This document shows positions 44,049 to 52,930 of a DNA stretch of 64,000 bases, one piece after another. The first letter of the stretch is position 1; each line of letters begins with the position of its first letter. The notes under the pieces are model-generated. The model searched no databases and was not told the DNA's origin. It saw only the letters and a program-made list of their open reading frames with translations. The stretch is from assembly GCA_963795825.1 (NCBI GenBank), contig CAWCIW010000003.1, positions 186,001 through 250,000 on the forward strand. Reading direction: 5' to 3'. The translations under genes were made by a program, and so were the position numbers. The stretch comes from BOG-908 sp963795825. GTDB lineage: Bacteria; Pseudomonadota; Alphaproteobacteria; Acetobacterales; Acetobacteraceae.

Positions 44049-44181
44049 GGCCAGGGGCTCTGCCCCTGGACCCCGCTGGGGCCTCGGCCCCAAACCCCTG
44101 GGGCTTCGCCCCTGACTAATGGGTTCCAAGGGCCGACTGGCCTTTGGCGGGGTTTGGGGCAGAGCCCCAACCTTGCCTAAC
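44046..44181. repeat. GC-rich GGGGC palindromic repeat after rpsO
   Basis: A string of short palindromes such as CAGGGGCTCTGCCCCTGG, CTGGGGCCTCGGCCCCA, CCTGGGGCTTCGCCCCTG and AAGGGCCGACTGGCCTTT. Same family as 16611-16670. It begins at the rpsO stop codon and may form several hairpins; it is distinct from the T/A hairpin-arm family. Confidence 0.75.
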
Positions 44182-44282
44182 CTAAGGGTGCCCCCGAGCG
44201 CTTCCGGCCACATGGATCGTCCATCATCCATGCAGTCCGAGGCGCTTCCGCACCCTTCTTAACACAACAGAAGGACGCAAAA

Positions 44283-46430
44283 ATGTTCAACTATTTCCGC
44301 AAGGAACTCGACTGGGGCGGCCGCAAGCTCACCCTGGAAACCGGCAAGATGGCCCGCCAGGCCGACGGCGCCGTGCTCGTCAGCTACGGTGACACCATCA
44401 TCCTCTGCACCGCCGTCGGCGCCAAAAGCGTCAAGCCGGGCCAGGACTTCTTCCCGCTCACCGTCAACTACATCGAAAAGGCCTACGCCGCCGGCCGCAT
44501 CCCGGGCGGCTTCTTCAAGCGCGAAGGCCGGCCCAGCGAGAACGAAACCCTCGTCAGCCGCCTGATCGACCGCCCGCTGCGTCCGCTGTTCCCGCAGAAC
44601 TTCCGCAACGAGGTCCAGGTCGTCGCCACCGTGCTCAGCCACGACATGGAGAACGACCCCGATATCGCCGCCCTCATCGGCTGCTCGGCGGCGCTCACCC
44701 TCTCCGGCATCCCGTTCTTCGGCCCGGTCGGCGCCGCCCGCGTGGGCTATGAGAACGGCGAGTACATCCTCAACCCGACCATCGCCCAAATGGAAAAAGC
44801 CACGCTCGACCTCGTGCTCGCCGGCACCGCCGAAGGCGTGCTGATGGTCGAATCCGAAGCGCAGGAGCTGCCGGAAGACATCATGCTCGGCGCGGTCGCG
44901 TTCGGCCATGCGGCGTTCCAGCCAGTGATCCAGGCGATCATCGAGCTCGCCGAGCACGCCGCCAAGGAGCCTTGGACGCTGGCCGAACCGTCCGAATCCG
45001 AAGTGGCGCTCAAGGCCCGCATCGACGCGTTGGGCCGCGCCCCGATCGCCGAAGCCTACCAGGAGCGCGTCAAGCAGCAGCGCTACGAAAAAGTGGGCGC
45101 CGCCAAAAAGGCCGTGACCGCCAAGCTGACCGAAGAGGGCCTCGATGCCGGCGCCGCCAAGCCGATGCTGAAGGACCTCGAAGCCGACATCGTGCGCAAC
45201 GCCATCCTGGACACCGGCCTGCGCATCGACGGCCGCGACACCAAGACGGTCCGCCAGATCGTCGCCGAAGTGGGCGTTTTGCCGCGCGCCCATGGCAGCG
45301 CTTTGTTCACCCGCGGCGAGACGCAGGCGCTCTGCGTGGTCACGCTCGGCACCGGGCAGGATGAGCAGTTCATGGACTCGCTGGAAGGCGAGTACAAGGA
45401 AAACTTCATGCTGCACTACAACTTCCCCCCCTTCAGCGTGGGTGAAGCCGGCCGCATGGGCAGCCCGGGGCGTCGCGAAATCGGCCACGGCAAGCTCGCC
45501 TGGCGCGCGATCCACCCGCTGCTGCCGGCAAAGGAGGACTTCCCGTACACGCTGCGTATCGTGAGCGAGATCCTGGAAAGCAACGGCAGCTCGTCGATGG
45601 CGACGGTCTGCGGCAGCTCGCTGGCGATGATGGATGGCGGCGTGCCGCTGAAGCGTCCGGTGGCCGGCATCGCCATGGGCCTGATCAAGGAAGATCGCGG
45701 CTTCGCGGTGCTGTCGGACATCCTGGGCGACGAGGATCATCTCGGCGACATGGACTTCAAGGTGGCCGGCACCGAGCACGGCATCACCAGCCTGCAGATG
45801 GACATCAAGATCACGTCCATCACGCCGGAAATCATGCGTATCGCGTTGGACCAGGCCAAGGACGGCCGCCTGCATATCCTCGGCGAGATGGCCAAGGCGC
45901 TGACCGGCGCGCGCACCGGGGTCGCCGGCAACGCGCCGCGCATCACGGTGATCAACGTGCCGAAGGAGAAGATACGCGAGATCATCGGCACAGGCGGCAA
46001 GGTGATACGCGAGATCGTGGAGCAGACCGGCGCCAAGATCGACATCGAGGACGACGGCACCATCAAGATCGCGGCCACGACAGAAGAAGCGGCCCAGAAG
46101 GCGATCGACTGGATACGCGGCATCGTGGCCGAGCCGGAAGTGGGCGTGGTCTATAACGGCAAGGTGGTAAAAACCGCCGATTTCGGCGCGTTCGTGAACT
46201 TCCTCGGCAGTCGCGACGGCCTGGTGCACATCAGCGAGCTGACGCAGGGCCGGGTGAACAAGACGACCGACATCGTCAACGTGGGCGACGCCGTGAAGGT
46301 GAAATGCCTGGGCTTCGACGATCGCGGCAAGGTGAAACTGTCGATGCGGGTGGTTGATCAGGCGACCGGAGAGGACATCTCTGAGAAGGTCGGGCCCAAG
46401 GGCGGACGTCGGGATGAAGCGGCGGAGTAA
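44283..46430 (+). CDS. pnp: Polyribonucleotide nucleotidyltransferase (PNPase)
   Basis: 3'-5' phosphorolytic exoribonuclease and degradosome partner, 715 aa. Two RNase PH domains: the first starts LTLETGKMARQADGAVLVSYG, the second includes GRDTKTVRQIVAEVGVLPRAHGSALFTRGETQ and MDSLEGEYKENFMLHYNFPP. A KH domain (REIIGTGGKVIREI) and an S1 domain (VVKTADFGAFVNFLGSRDGLVHISEL) close the protein. ATG at 44283, AGAAGG upstream. The C-terminus VGPKGGRRDEAAE is short. The stop TAA is fused to a hairpin repeat. Confidence 0.97.
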   Translation: MFNYFRKELDWGGRKLTLETGKMARQADGAVLVSYGDTIILCTAVGAKSVKPGQDFFPLTVNYIEKAYAAGRIPGGFFKREGRPSENETLVSRLIDRPLRPLFPQNFRNEVQVVATVLSHDMENDPDIAALIGCSAALTLSGIPFFGPVGAARVGYENGEYILNPTIAQMEKATLDLVLAGTAEGVLMVESEAQELPEDIMLGAVAFGHAAFQPVIQAIIELAEHAAKEPWTLAEPSESEVALKARIDALGRAPIAEAYQERVKQQRYEKVGAAKKAVTAKLTEEGLDAGAAKPMLKDLEADIVRNAILDTGLRIDGRDTKTVRQIVAEVGVLPRAHGSALFTRGETQALCVVTLGTGQDEQFMDSLEGEYKENFMLHYNFPPFSVGEAGRMGSPGRREIGHGKLAWRAIHPLLPAKEDFPYTLRIVSEILESNGSSSMATVCGSSLAMMDGGVPLKRPVAGIAMGLIKEDRGFAVLSDILGDEDHLGDMDFKVAGTEHGITSLQMDIKITSITPEIMRIALDQAKDGRLHILGEMAKALTGARTGVAGNAPRITVINVPKEKIREIIGTGGKVIREIVEQTGAKIDIEDDGTIKIAATTEEAAQKAIDWIRGIVAEPEVGVVYNGKVVKTADFGAFVNFLGSRDGLVHISELTQGRVNKTTDIVNVGDAVKVKCLGFDDRGKVKLSMRVVDQATGEDISEKVGPKGGRRDEAAE

Positions 46431-46572
46431 GTAAGAAAGGTCTTCTTTTTCGAGAAAAAGAAGCAAAAAGCTTTTGCTCCCTGTCGGCGGCTGGGACCCA
46501 GGTCCGCGACAGCCTGAAAAAAGTTTTTTGCTTCTTTTTTTCAAAAAAGAAGGCCTTCCTTCCTTTCTTGCT
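46431..46572. repeat. Hairpin-arm pair between pnp and the nitronate-monooxygenase-like gene
   Basis: Forward and reverse arms both with CTTC/GAAG stems, joined by a short spacer CTCCCTGTCGGCGGCTGGG ... CGCGACAG that can pair partly. Starts at the pnp stop. Both genes run rightward. Confidence 0.85.
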
Positions 46573-46587
46573 GAGGTTAGACCAACG

Positions 46588-48000
46588 ATGAAGGCCCTGA
46601 ACGCGATCCGCATGGGCGGTGTGGACGTCCTCCCCCTGGTCGAGGGCGGCAAAGGTGTCGCCGTCTCGAACGGCCTGACCTGCGGCGCCTGGGCGGCGTC
46701 CGGCGGCGCCGGGACATTCAGCGCGGTCAACCCCGACAGTTTCGATGCCGAGGGCTACCCTATCCCGCCGGTCTATCACGGCCGCACGCGGCGGGACCGC
46801 CACGAGGAACTGGTGGCCTTTGCCATCGAGGGCGGCATCACCCAGGCGCGCCAAGCCCACGAAGTGTCCGGCGGCCGCGGACGCATACACGCCAACCTGC
46901 TGTGGGAAATGGGCGGCGCCGAGCGCGTTATCACCGGCGTGCTGGAAGGCGCGCGCGGCCTGATCAACGGCATCACCTGCGGCGCCGGCATGCCGTATCG
47001 CCTGTCGGACATCGCGGCGCGTTTCGGCGTGTATTACTACCCGATCGTGTCGTCCGCGCGCGCGTTCAACGCGCTGTGGAAGCGGGCCTATTCGAAGGCG
47101 GCCGCCCTGCTTGGCGGCGTAGTCTATGAGGACCCCTGGCTCGCCGGCGGGCATAACGGACTGTCCAACGGCGAACTGCCCGACAAGCCGGAGGCGCCGT
47201 TCGAGCGCGTGCTGGCCTTGCGCAAGCTGATGCGCACCTTCGGCCTGGACCAGACGCCGATCATCATGGCCGGCGGCGTGTGGTGGCTCGAGGAATGGCA
47301 GGACTGGATCGATAATCCCGAGCTGGGCCCGATCGCCTTCCAGTTCGGCACCCGCCCGCTGCTGACGCAGGAATCGCCCATCAGCCCCGGCTGGAAGCAG
47401 CGTCTTCTCACGCTCAAGCCGGGCGACGTGTTCCTCAACCGCTTCAGCCCCACCGGGTTCTACTCGAGCGCGGTGAATAACGGCTTCATCCAGGAACTGC
47501 GCGGCCGCAGCGAGCGCCAGGTGGCTTACACCACCGAGCCGATGGGCGAACACGTGCAGACGTACGGCGTGGGCCCACGCAAGCGCGCCGTGTATCTCAC
47601 CGCGGGCGATTATGCGCGCGTACGCGGCTGGGAATACGAGGGCTACACCGAGGCGCTGCGCACGCCGGACACCACGCTGATCTTCGTCGATCCCGAGCGC
47701 GCCGCAGAGATCGTCGCCGACCAGGTGGCCTGCATGGGGTGCCTCTCCACCTGCCGGTTCTCCAACTGGAGCCAGGAAGAGCCCGAGTTCAGCAACGGCA
47801 AGAAGGCCGATCCGCGCAGCTTCTGCATCCAGAAAACGCTGCAGGATATCGCGCATGAGCGCGACAACGAGTCGGCGCTGGACCACAACCTCATGTTTGC
47901 CGGGCACAATGCTTTCCGGTTCGGGAGCGATCCGTTTTATTCGAACGGGTATGTGCCCAGCGTCCGGGAGCTGATGGAGCGGATACTTACGGGGCGGTAA
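46588..48000 (+). CDS. NAD(P)H-dependent flavin oxidoreductase, nitronate monooxygenase-like
   Basis: FMN-dependent TIM-barrel enzyme of the 2-nitropropane dioxygenase superfamily, 470 aa. Longer than typical NMO; the start ATG 46588 follows a repeat and a weak GAGG. Visible: GVAVSNGLTCGAWAASGGAGTFS (substrate/FMN loop), HANLLWEMGGAERVI, GVGPRK, PIIMAGGVWWLEEWQDW with the FMN phosphate-binding glycines, and FQFGTRPLLTQESPISPGWK. The C-terminus has a Cys pair in VACMGCLSTCRFSNWSQEE, unusual for the family and possibly metal-binding. Substrate uncertain: nitronates, or a quinone/enoyl substrate. Confidence 0.8.
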   Translation: MKALNAIRMGGVDVLPLVEGGKGVAVSNGLTCGAWAASGGAGTFSAVNPDSFDAEGYPIPPVYHGRTRRDRHEELVAFAIEGGITQARQAHEVSGGRGRIHANLLWEMGGAERVITGVLEGARGLINGITCGAGMPYRLSDIAARFGVYYYPIVSSARAFNALWKRAYSKAAALLGGVVYEDPWLAGGHNGLSNGELPDKPEAPFERVLALRKLMRTFGLDQTPIIMAGGVWWLEEWQDWIDNPELGPIAFQFGTRPLLTQESPISPGWKQRLLTLKPGDVFLNRFSPTGFYSSAVNNGFIQELRGRSERQVAYTTEPMGEHVQTYGVGPRKRAVYLTAGDYARVRGWEYEGYTEALRTPDTTLIFVDPERAAEIVADQVACMGCLSTCRFSNWSQEEPEFSNGKKADPRSFCIQKTLQDIAHERDNESALDHNLMFAGHNAFRFGSDPFYSNGYVPSVRELMERILTGR

Positions 48001-48060
48001 GATTAGCCAGGCAGGGCCTTCTGTTTTGAGAACGAGAAGCCAAACACCTTGGTTTGTCGG
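48001..48060 (+). repeat. Degenerate forward hairpin arm
   Basis: GATTAGCCAGGCAGGGCCTTC ... GAGAAGCCAAACACCTTGG resembles a decayed forward arm beginning at the stop codon of the oxidoreductase. The T/A hairpin is broken by substitutions. Confidence 0.5.
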
Positions 48061-49181
48061 CTTGCCGGGCAAGCATCTCTGTTCTATCGAAATCCATCGC
48101 GGCGAATGCTCTCGTTGCATGCCATCGGGCGGCTTTCTTGGCTGCCGTTAAGCCACCGCATCTCATAGTTCATATTGGGCCACATAAGACAGGCACCAGT
48201 TATCTTCAGGCCTGCCTGCGACTGAACGCCGTGACGCTCGCGCGCGCCGGCATACACATTGCCAGATGCTGGGAAGATTCGGCGCTGAATCCGTCACATA
48301 CCGGGCTGGTGCATCGGTTGAATTCCGAGCGGCTGCAGGAGCTCCGGCCGGTGTTCGCGGCCTGGCGTGAGTCCGGTAACCGAACGATTGTGATATCGTG
48401 CGAGGACCTTGCTTCCATGTCGCGCGAAGGGGTCAAGGTTCTCATGCTTCGAGAGCTGACCGAGGGCTTCCGGGTCAGCATCGTTTATTACGTGCGGCGG
48501 TGGACAGATCTTCTCGCGTCGGAATGGCAGGAATACGTAAAGCAGGGTTCCGTGCACCAGCTTGCGGAAGTCCTTGTGCATAACCTCCGCGATGCGGCGG
48601 CTTCCAACATCATCAATATCGACAATACGCTGCGGGTTTATGCCGAGCATTTCGGTCACACTGCACTGTCACTCGTCTCCTACGATAGCCTGATTGAGAG
48701 CCGGGAGGATCTGTTTTCCCACTTCGCGCAAACCTTTCTCGAAACCGCCGACCTGCCGCTTCAGAAAGCTGCGTCCATCAACACCAGGCTGACGCCAGGC
48801 CGCACCGAGATAATGCGCTTGTTCAATTGCCTGCAACAGGAAACCGGGATTCCGAGCGGTGGGCTCCTGGGTTTTCTGACGCTCAGCCATGCGCCGTCAA
48901 CGCTGACAGCATTGCTCGATCACCTCGCCACGTTCGAGAGCACCATTGAGGTGGACGACAACGATCCAGCCGCGCGCGAAATAGTTCTTTCCTGTGCCCT
49001 GCGATATCTTCCAAACTGCGTACGGCCCGCCGTGCCGGATCGCCTCTACAGGCCACAACGAATTCACCTGCCGTTCATCAGCGGCGGATATGCTCTGACA
49101 CCTGGCTTTGCCGAATCGGTGCGCGGGCTGTGGCGGGATCTGCTCGCCTTGACCACGGATCGTCGAGTGTCGATGCCATGA
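48054..49181 (+). CDS. Sulfotransferase-like protein
   Basis: 375 aa as drawn. The P-loop-like 5'-phosphosulfate motif is present: LIVHIGPHKTGTSYLQACLRLN at residues about 37-58, followed by TIVISCEDLAS, VYYVRRWTDLLASEW (the 3'-phosphate region with Arg) and YDSLIESREDLFSHF. This pattern is that of sulfotransferase-family proteins in polysaccharide loci. The start is uncertain: TTG at 48054 is used here, with another TTG at 48138 directly before the conserved part. GC of this gene looks lower than its neighbours, suggesting a different history. Acceptor unknown. Confidence 0.7.
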   Translation: MSACRASISVLSKSIAANALVACHRAAFLAAVKPPHLIVHIGPHKTGTSYLQACLRLNAVTLARAGIHIARCWEDSALNPSHTGLVHRLNSERLQELRPVFAAWRESGNRTIVISCEDLASMSREGVKVLMLRELTEGFRVSIVYYVRRWTDLLASEWQEYVKQGSVHQLAEVLVHNLRDAAASNIINIDNTLRVYAEHFGHTALSLVSYDSLIESREDLFSHFAQTFLETADLPLQKAASINTRLTPGRTEIMRLFNCLQQETGIPSGGLLGFLTLSHAPSTLTALLDHLATFESTIEVDDNDPAAREIVLSCALRYLPNCVRPAVPDRLYRPQRIHLPFISGGYALTPGFAESVRGLWRDLLALTTDRRVSMP

Positions 49182-49194
49182 CGATGGGCATAAC

Positions 49195-50337
49195 GTGAGC
49201 GATCTGCTGCTGGAACTCTTCTTCGGCCACGGCGGCGGAAGTTCCGCTTGCGTGGCCGAGGGCTGGGGACCCGTCGAGCCATTCCATCGCTGGACGGTCG
49301 GTCCGGAAAGCCGCGTCCTGCTGCGTGTCGAAAACCCAGGGCCCGACTGCGTCCTCGTGATCGACGCACTTCCCTGGTGCGACGCGGCAAGCCTGCCCTC
49401 GCAAACGGTGATGCTGGCGATCAACGGCCGGCTGCTCACCACGCTGCAGTTCAGCGATCACCGCACGCTCGCCTTTCCGTTTCCCGTGGCGACGTACGCG
49501 GCCAACGAAATCTGGCTCACTTTCTCCCACTTGAATGCTTTCACACCGCGTCCGCCAGCCGGCCTCGATCACCAGGGGCGCGCGCTTGGATTATTGTTGA
49601 CGCGCCTGCGCGTGTTCCGCGTTCCACCAGCGCCCCCCGAAATTGCAATCCGCGCGCGCATTCCGGGGAGCCTCGATGACGGCACGCTGCAAAGCGCCGT
49701 CACCGCGCGCACCGGCCTCAACCCGACCGCGCTCGCCCTGAAATTTGAAAGCATCGGCCATAATTGTGAATTCGGGCTGGTACAACGTGGGTTCGGTGCG
49801 GAGCCGCTGGCCCTTCTCCGCTTCGTCATGATGGTGACGCATGGTTTGATAGAAGGCGTGGTACAGCGTTTCGAGAACGTCGGAAAACCCGATGCTGTAC
49901 GCGTGTTCGTGTCCGATCCGCCCGAATCGGAGTTTAAGGTTCACGAACAGCTGTATTACCTTTGGTTTGCGACCGGCAGGACACCTGCGGACACGACGGC
50001 TGAGGCATTGCATACCGAGCAGTGCCGGCGCCTGGGTTTTTTGCAGCGCAAATTCGCCGAAGATCTGGCCGCAGCCAGCAGGATCTACGTCGTAACCCGG
50101 GCCGAAATAATGACCGAGCCCGAAGCCTTGGCACTGTTTTGCGCCTTGACGATGCACGGGCCGAATACGCTTTTATGGACGGTTCACGGCGACGGCACGC
50201 GCGCGGGCGAGGTGGAGAAGTTACGGCCGGGGTTCCTGCTTGGTCATCTGGGCCTGGTGGATGATGTCAATTATGCGGGTTGGGACGCTTGGCTCAGCGT
50301 GCTGGCAAATGCTTTCTTGCTCGGTGACGGAAAATAG
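49195..50337 (+). CDS. Conserved hypothetical protein with FESIGHNCEFG motif (paralog A)
   Basis: 380 aa from GTG 49195, 13 nt after the sulfotransferase-like gene. Unknown function. The core motif ALKFESIGHNCEFGLVQRG, followed by AEPLALLRF, occurs also in the convergent gene at 50542-51693. The N-terminal half is a beta-rich domain (MLAINGRLLTTLQF, LTFSHLNAF), the C-terminal half helical with EALALFCALTMHGPNTLLW. The S/G-H-N-C-E-F pattern is reminiscent of the DUF1796 papain-like cysteine peptidase region; that link is tentative. Adjacent sulfotransferase suggests a shared polysaccharide-related job. No signal peptide. Confidence 0.65.
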   Translation: MSDLLLELFFGHGGGSSACVAEGWGPVEPFHRWTVGPESRVLLRVENPGPDCVLVIDALPWCDAASLPSQTVMLAINGRLLTTLQFSDHRTLAFPFPVATYAANEIWLTFSHLNAFTPRPPAGLDHQGRALGLLLTRLRVFRVPPAPPEIAIRARIPGSLDDGTLQSAVTARTGLNPTALALKFESIGHNCEFGLVQRGFGAEPLALLRFVMMVTHGLIEGVVQRFENVGKPDAVRVFVSDPPESEFKVHEQLYYLWFATGRTPADTTAEALHTEQCRRLGFLQRKFAEDLAAASRIYVVTRAEIMTEPEALALFCALTMHGPNTLLWTVHGDGTRAGEVEKLRPGFLLGHLGLVDDVNYAGWDAWLSVLANAFLLGDGK

Positions 50338-50541
50338 CAGACACGACGTGCTTCTTTCAAAAACGAGAACGGGGTTGTTCGTCTGGTCGCGGGTAGCTTT
50401 TCGATTGGCAAGAAACTGCGATTTGCGGATTTACCTGTTGAAGCCGACAAGCCCGGTGGCAGACGTTTCGCCGTCAATGAAGCGACAAGAGCCGAACCTG
50501 CGCGCAAGACGTGTCCCACCCAGCGCAGATCGGCCCCTCGC

Positions 50542-51693
50542 TCATCGCCGCGCCTTCCACAGAAGATGCGCATTGGCGCACAAACTCAACCAGCCGGGCA
50601 GATCCAGCGTGTCCAGCGCGTCGGCGGGCGCCAGCCGGTCCAGCCGGCCGTAGAACAGCCCGTCCTCCAGTTGCGCCACAGCGCCCGACGGCATCCCGGG
50701 TGTCTCGTCCACATACAGCAGGCAATTGCGCGGCCCGAAATCGCGCAGCAGCGCCAGCAACGGCCGCGCCTGCGACAACGTCATCTGCCCCACGCGCTGG
50801 AACACGAAAATACGATCGCCGCTGCGCAGCCATTCTTGGAAATGCCGGTGCAGATACCGCAATCGTCCGCCATGCTCGGCGCGTATCTGCTCCGGTAGCG
50901 CCTCGCCGGTGAGGCGGAACGTGTGCAGCCCGATACGGTAGCGGTCGTCATGCACCAGGTATTCGCGCCCGCCGCCCGCCGCCGGTGCGTCGCGCACCAC
51001 CACATCCTCGCCCACGCCGGCAAAGCCGCTGCGCAGGCCTGCCAGTAAATCATCCAGCGTGATCCCGGCGAAGCGCAACATACCCAGCGGTTCGGCGCCC
51101 ATATGGCTTTGCACCAGGCCGAACTCGCAATTATGCCCGAGGCTCTCGAAACACATCGCGAGGTCGCCTGGCGCAACACCGGTCGCCGCGATCACCGCCG
51201 CCATCATCGCGTCGCGACCGACGGGCCAGGCGCGCGGCGGGAGCACCGTCACATCCGCGGGCGCCGCCTGCGGCACCGGCAGCACGCGCAGGCTGCGCAG
51301 CATGAACCCGAGGCGCCGCGTGTCACCGGGGTTCACGCCAAGCGTGGCCGGCGAACAGGCCTGGTCGTGTCGCAGCGTCACATCCAGGCGCCCATCCGCC
51401 CGCAGCGCGCGCGCCGGCACGCGATAGGCAACCGTGCCCTCGCCTTGCAGCGCCTCGTCGGCCACGCGCACGCCGTTCACCGCTATTACGAGACGTTGCG
51501 AGTCCAGCCGGCCGGGGACGGTGAAGGGGTTGAGGCAGAGTTCCAGCAACAGATCCTGGCCGGGTCCGGCGGGGGGCGCAGCGATTTCCAGGCGGCTGCC
51601 ATCGCCCACGGACCAGGTGAAGCCGTCTTCCGGCGGCGCGAAACCGTCGCGCTCGCAGGCTAAGCTGTTTCCGGTGCGGCCGAAGGTCAGCAA
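50542..51693 (-). CDS. Conserved hypothetical protein with FESLGHNCEFG motif (paralog B)
   Basis: 383 aa from the TTG at 51693, the only reasonable start after the repeat-derived stretch; the frame is open further but that part translates the hairpin repeat. Paralog of the convergent gene at 49195: MCFESLGHNCEFGLVQSHMG, AEPLGMLRF, and the ending LPGWLSLCANAHLL match (WDAWLSVLANAFLL there). N-terminal beta-rich domain with DGFAPPEDGFTWSVGDGSRL. Cytosolic by appearance, unknown function. Convergent with paralog A across a 204-nt gap containing a decayed repeat, and its start codon lies in the hairpin-arm pair at 51691-51828. Confidence 0.65.
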   Translation of the reverse strand: MLTFGRTGNSLACERDGFAPPEDGFTWSVGDGSRLEIAAPPAGPGQDLLLELCLNPFTVPGRLDSQRLVIAVNGVRVADEALQGEGTVAYRVPARALRADGRLDVTLRHDQACSPATLGVNPGDTRRLGFMLRSLRVLPVPQAAPADVTVLPPRAWPVGRDAMMAAVIAATGVAPGDLAMCFESLGHNCEFGLVQSHMGAEPLGMLRFAGITLDDLLAGLRSGFAGVGEDVVVRDAPAAGGGREYLVHDDRYRIGLHTFRLTGEALPEQIRAEHGGRLRYLHRHFQEWLRSGDRIFVFQRVGQMTLSQARPLLALLRDFGPRNCLLYVDETPGMPSGAVAQLEDGLFYGRLDRLAPADALDTLDLPGWLSLCANAHLLWKARR

Positions 51694-51828
51694 GGCAAGC
51701 AGTCCTTTTTTGCAAAAAAGGACCAAAAAACTTTTGCTCCCTGTCGGCGATCTATCCAACCAGTCGCCGACAGGGAGCAAAAGCTTTTTGCTTCTTTTTC
51801 TCGAAAAAGAAGGCCTTCCTTGCTTACT
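51691..51828. repeat. Hairpin-arm pair between divergent genes
   Basis: Forward arm with GTCC/GGAC stem and reverse arm with CTTC/GAAG stem, joined by an inverted CCCTGTCGGCGA / TCGCCGACAGGG stem. The 126-nt space between the two start codons (51693 and 51820) is wholly repeat, so any promoters for both genes must lie inside it or the starts are further in. Confidence 0.85.
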
Positions 51829-52930
51829 AGCCCGGTTTTCATCGGCAGCGAAATCTACCGCCATTCCACCTACGGCAACACCCACCCGCTCGCCGTGCCG
51901 CGCGTCTCCACCGTCATCGACCTCTGCCGCGCCCTCGGCTGGCTGGACGATGCCGATTACCGGCAAGCCCCGATGGCCACCGAAGCGCAGGTCTGCCGCT
52001 TCCACGATCCCGGCTACATCGCCGCCCTGCGCCGCGCGGAGACCACGCAATCCGTCAGCGACGCGGACCGTGCGCTCTATCGCATCGGCGCCGAGGGCAA
52101 CCCGGTCTATCCCGAAATCTACCGCCGCCCGATGATTTCCGCCGGCGGCGTATTGCTGGCAGCCCACCTCACCGCGCAAGGCGGCACGGTGTATTGCCCG
52201 GGCGGCGGCACGCATCATGGCCGCCCCGCCCGCGCCTCCGGCTTCTGCTACCTGAACGACCCGGTGCTGGGCCTGCTCGCCTGGCTGGACCAGGGCCTCA
52301 CCCGCGTGGCCTATCTGGATATCGACGCGCATCACGGCGACGGCGTGCAGGACGCGTTCGAAGGCGACCCCCGCGTGCTCACCGTCAGCATACACGAGCA
52401 GGATCGCTGGCCGCGCACCGGGGCCGCCGCGGACCGGGCCGGCGGCAGCGCACGCAATTTCCCGGTGCCTGCCGGCTTCAACGACACCGAGATGCGCGTG
52501 CTTCTGAACGACGCCGTGCTCCCTTTGCTGGCCGCGCACCGGCCGCAGGCGCTGTTCCTGCAATGCGGGGCGGATGCGCTGGAAGAGGACCCGCTGAGTC
52601 GCCTGGCGCTGTCCAACAACGCGCATTGGGGCGTGGTGCGCGCGGTCCGCCACCTGGCGCCGCGGCTGATCGTGACGGGCGGGGGCGGCTATAACCCCTG
52701 GAGCGTGGCGCGCTGCTGGGCCGGCGTTTGGGCGATTCTGCGTGAACCTGCCGGTGCCGGCTGTTTTGCCGCCGGCGGCCGAGGCATTGCTGCGGGAATT
52801 GCGGTATAATCGGGCGGCGGGGCGCAATCCGCCGGCGCACTGGTTCACCACCTTGCAAGATGCGCCGCGCGAAGGGATGGTGCGGCCGGAGATTTCAGCG
52901 CTTTGTTTGGGGGTGGTATGGGGGAAGTAA
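51820..52930 (+). pseudogene. Histone-deacetylase-fold (AcuC/aminohydrolase-like) protein, frameshifted
   Basis: Zinc-dependent deacetylase-fold enzyme related to acetoin utilisation protein AcuC. The TTG start at 51820 leads into SPVFIGSEIYRHSTYGNTHPL, FHDPGYIAAL, GGGTHHGRPARASGFCYLND, VAYLDIDAHHGDGVQDAF with the metal Asp/His and LIVTGGGGYNPWSVARCW. Near nt 52737 the frame shifts by +1; in the new frame the usual ending appears (VNLPVPAVLPPAAEALLREL, AGRNPPAHWF). Removing one T of TT at 52736-52737 is the likeliest repair (369 aa). The stop is fused to a repeat arm and overlaps the DUF192 frame. Confidence 0.75.
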
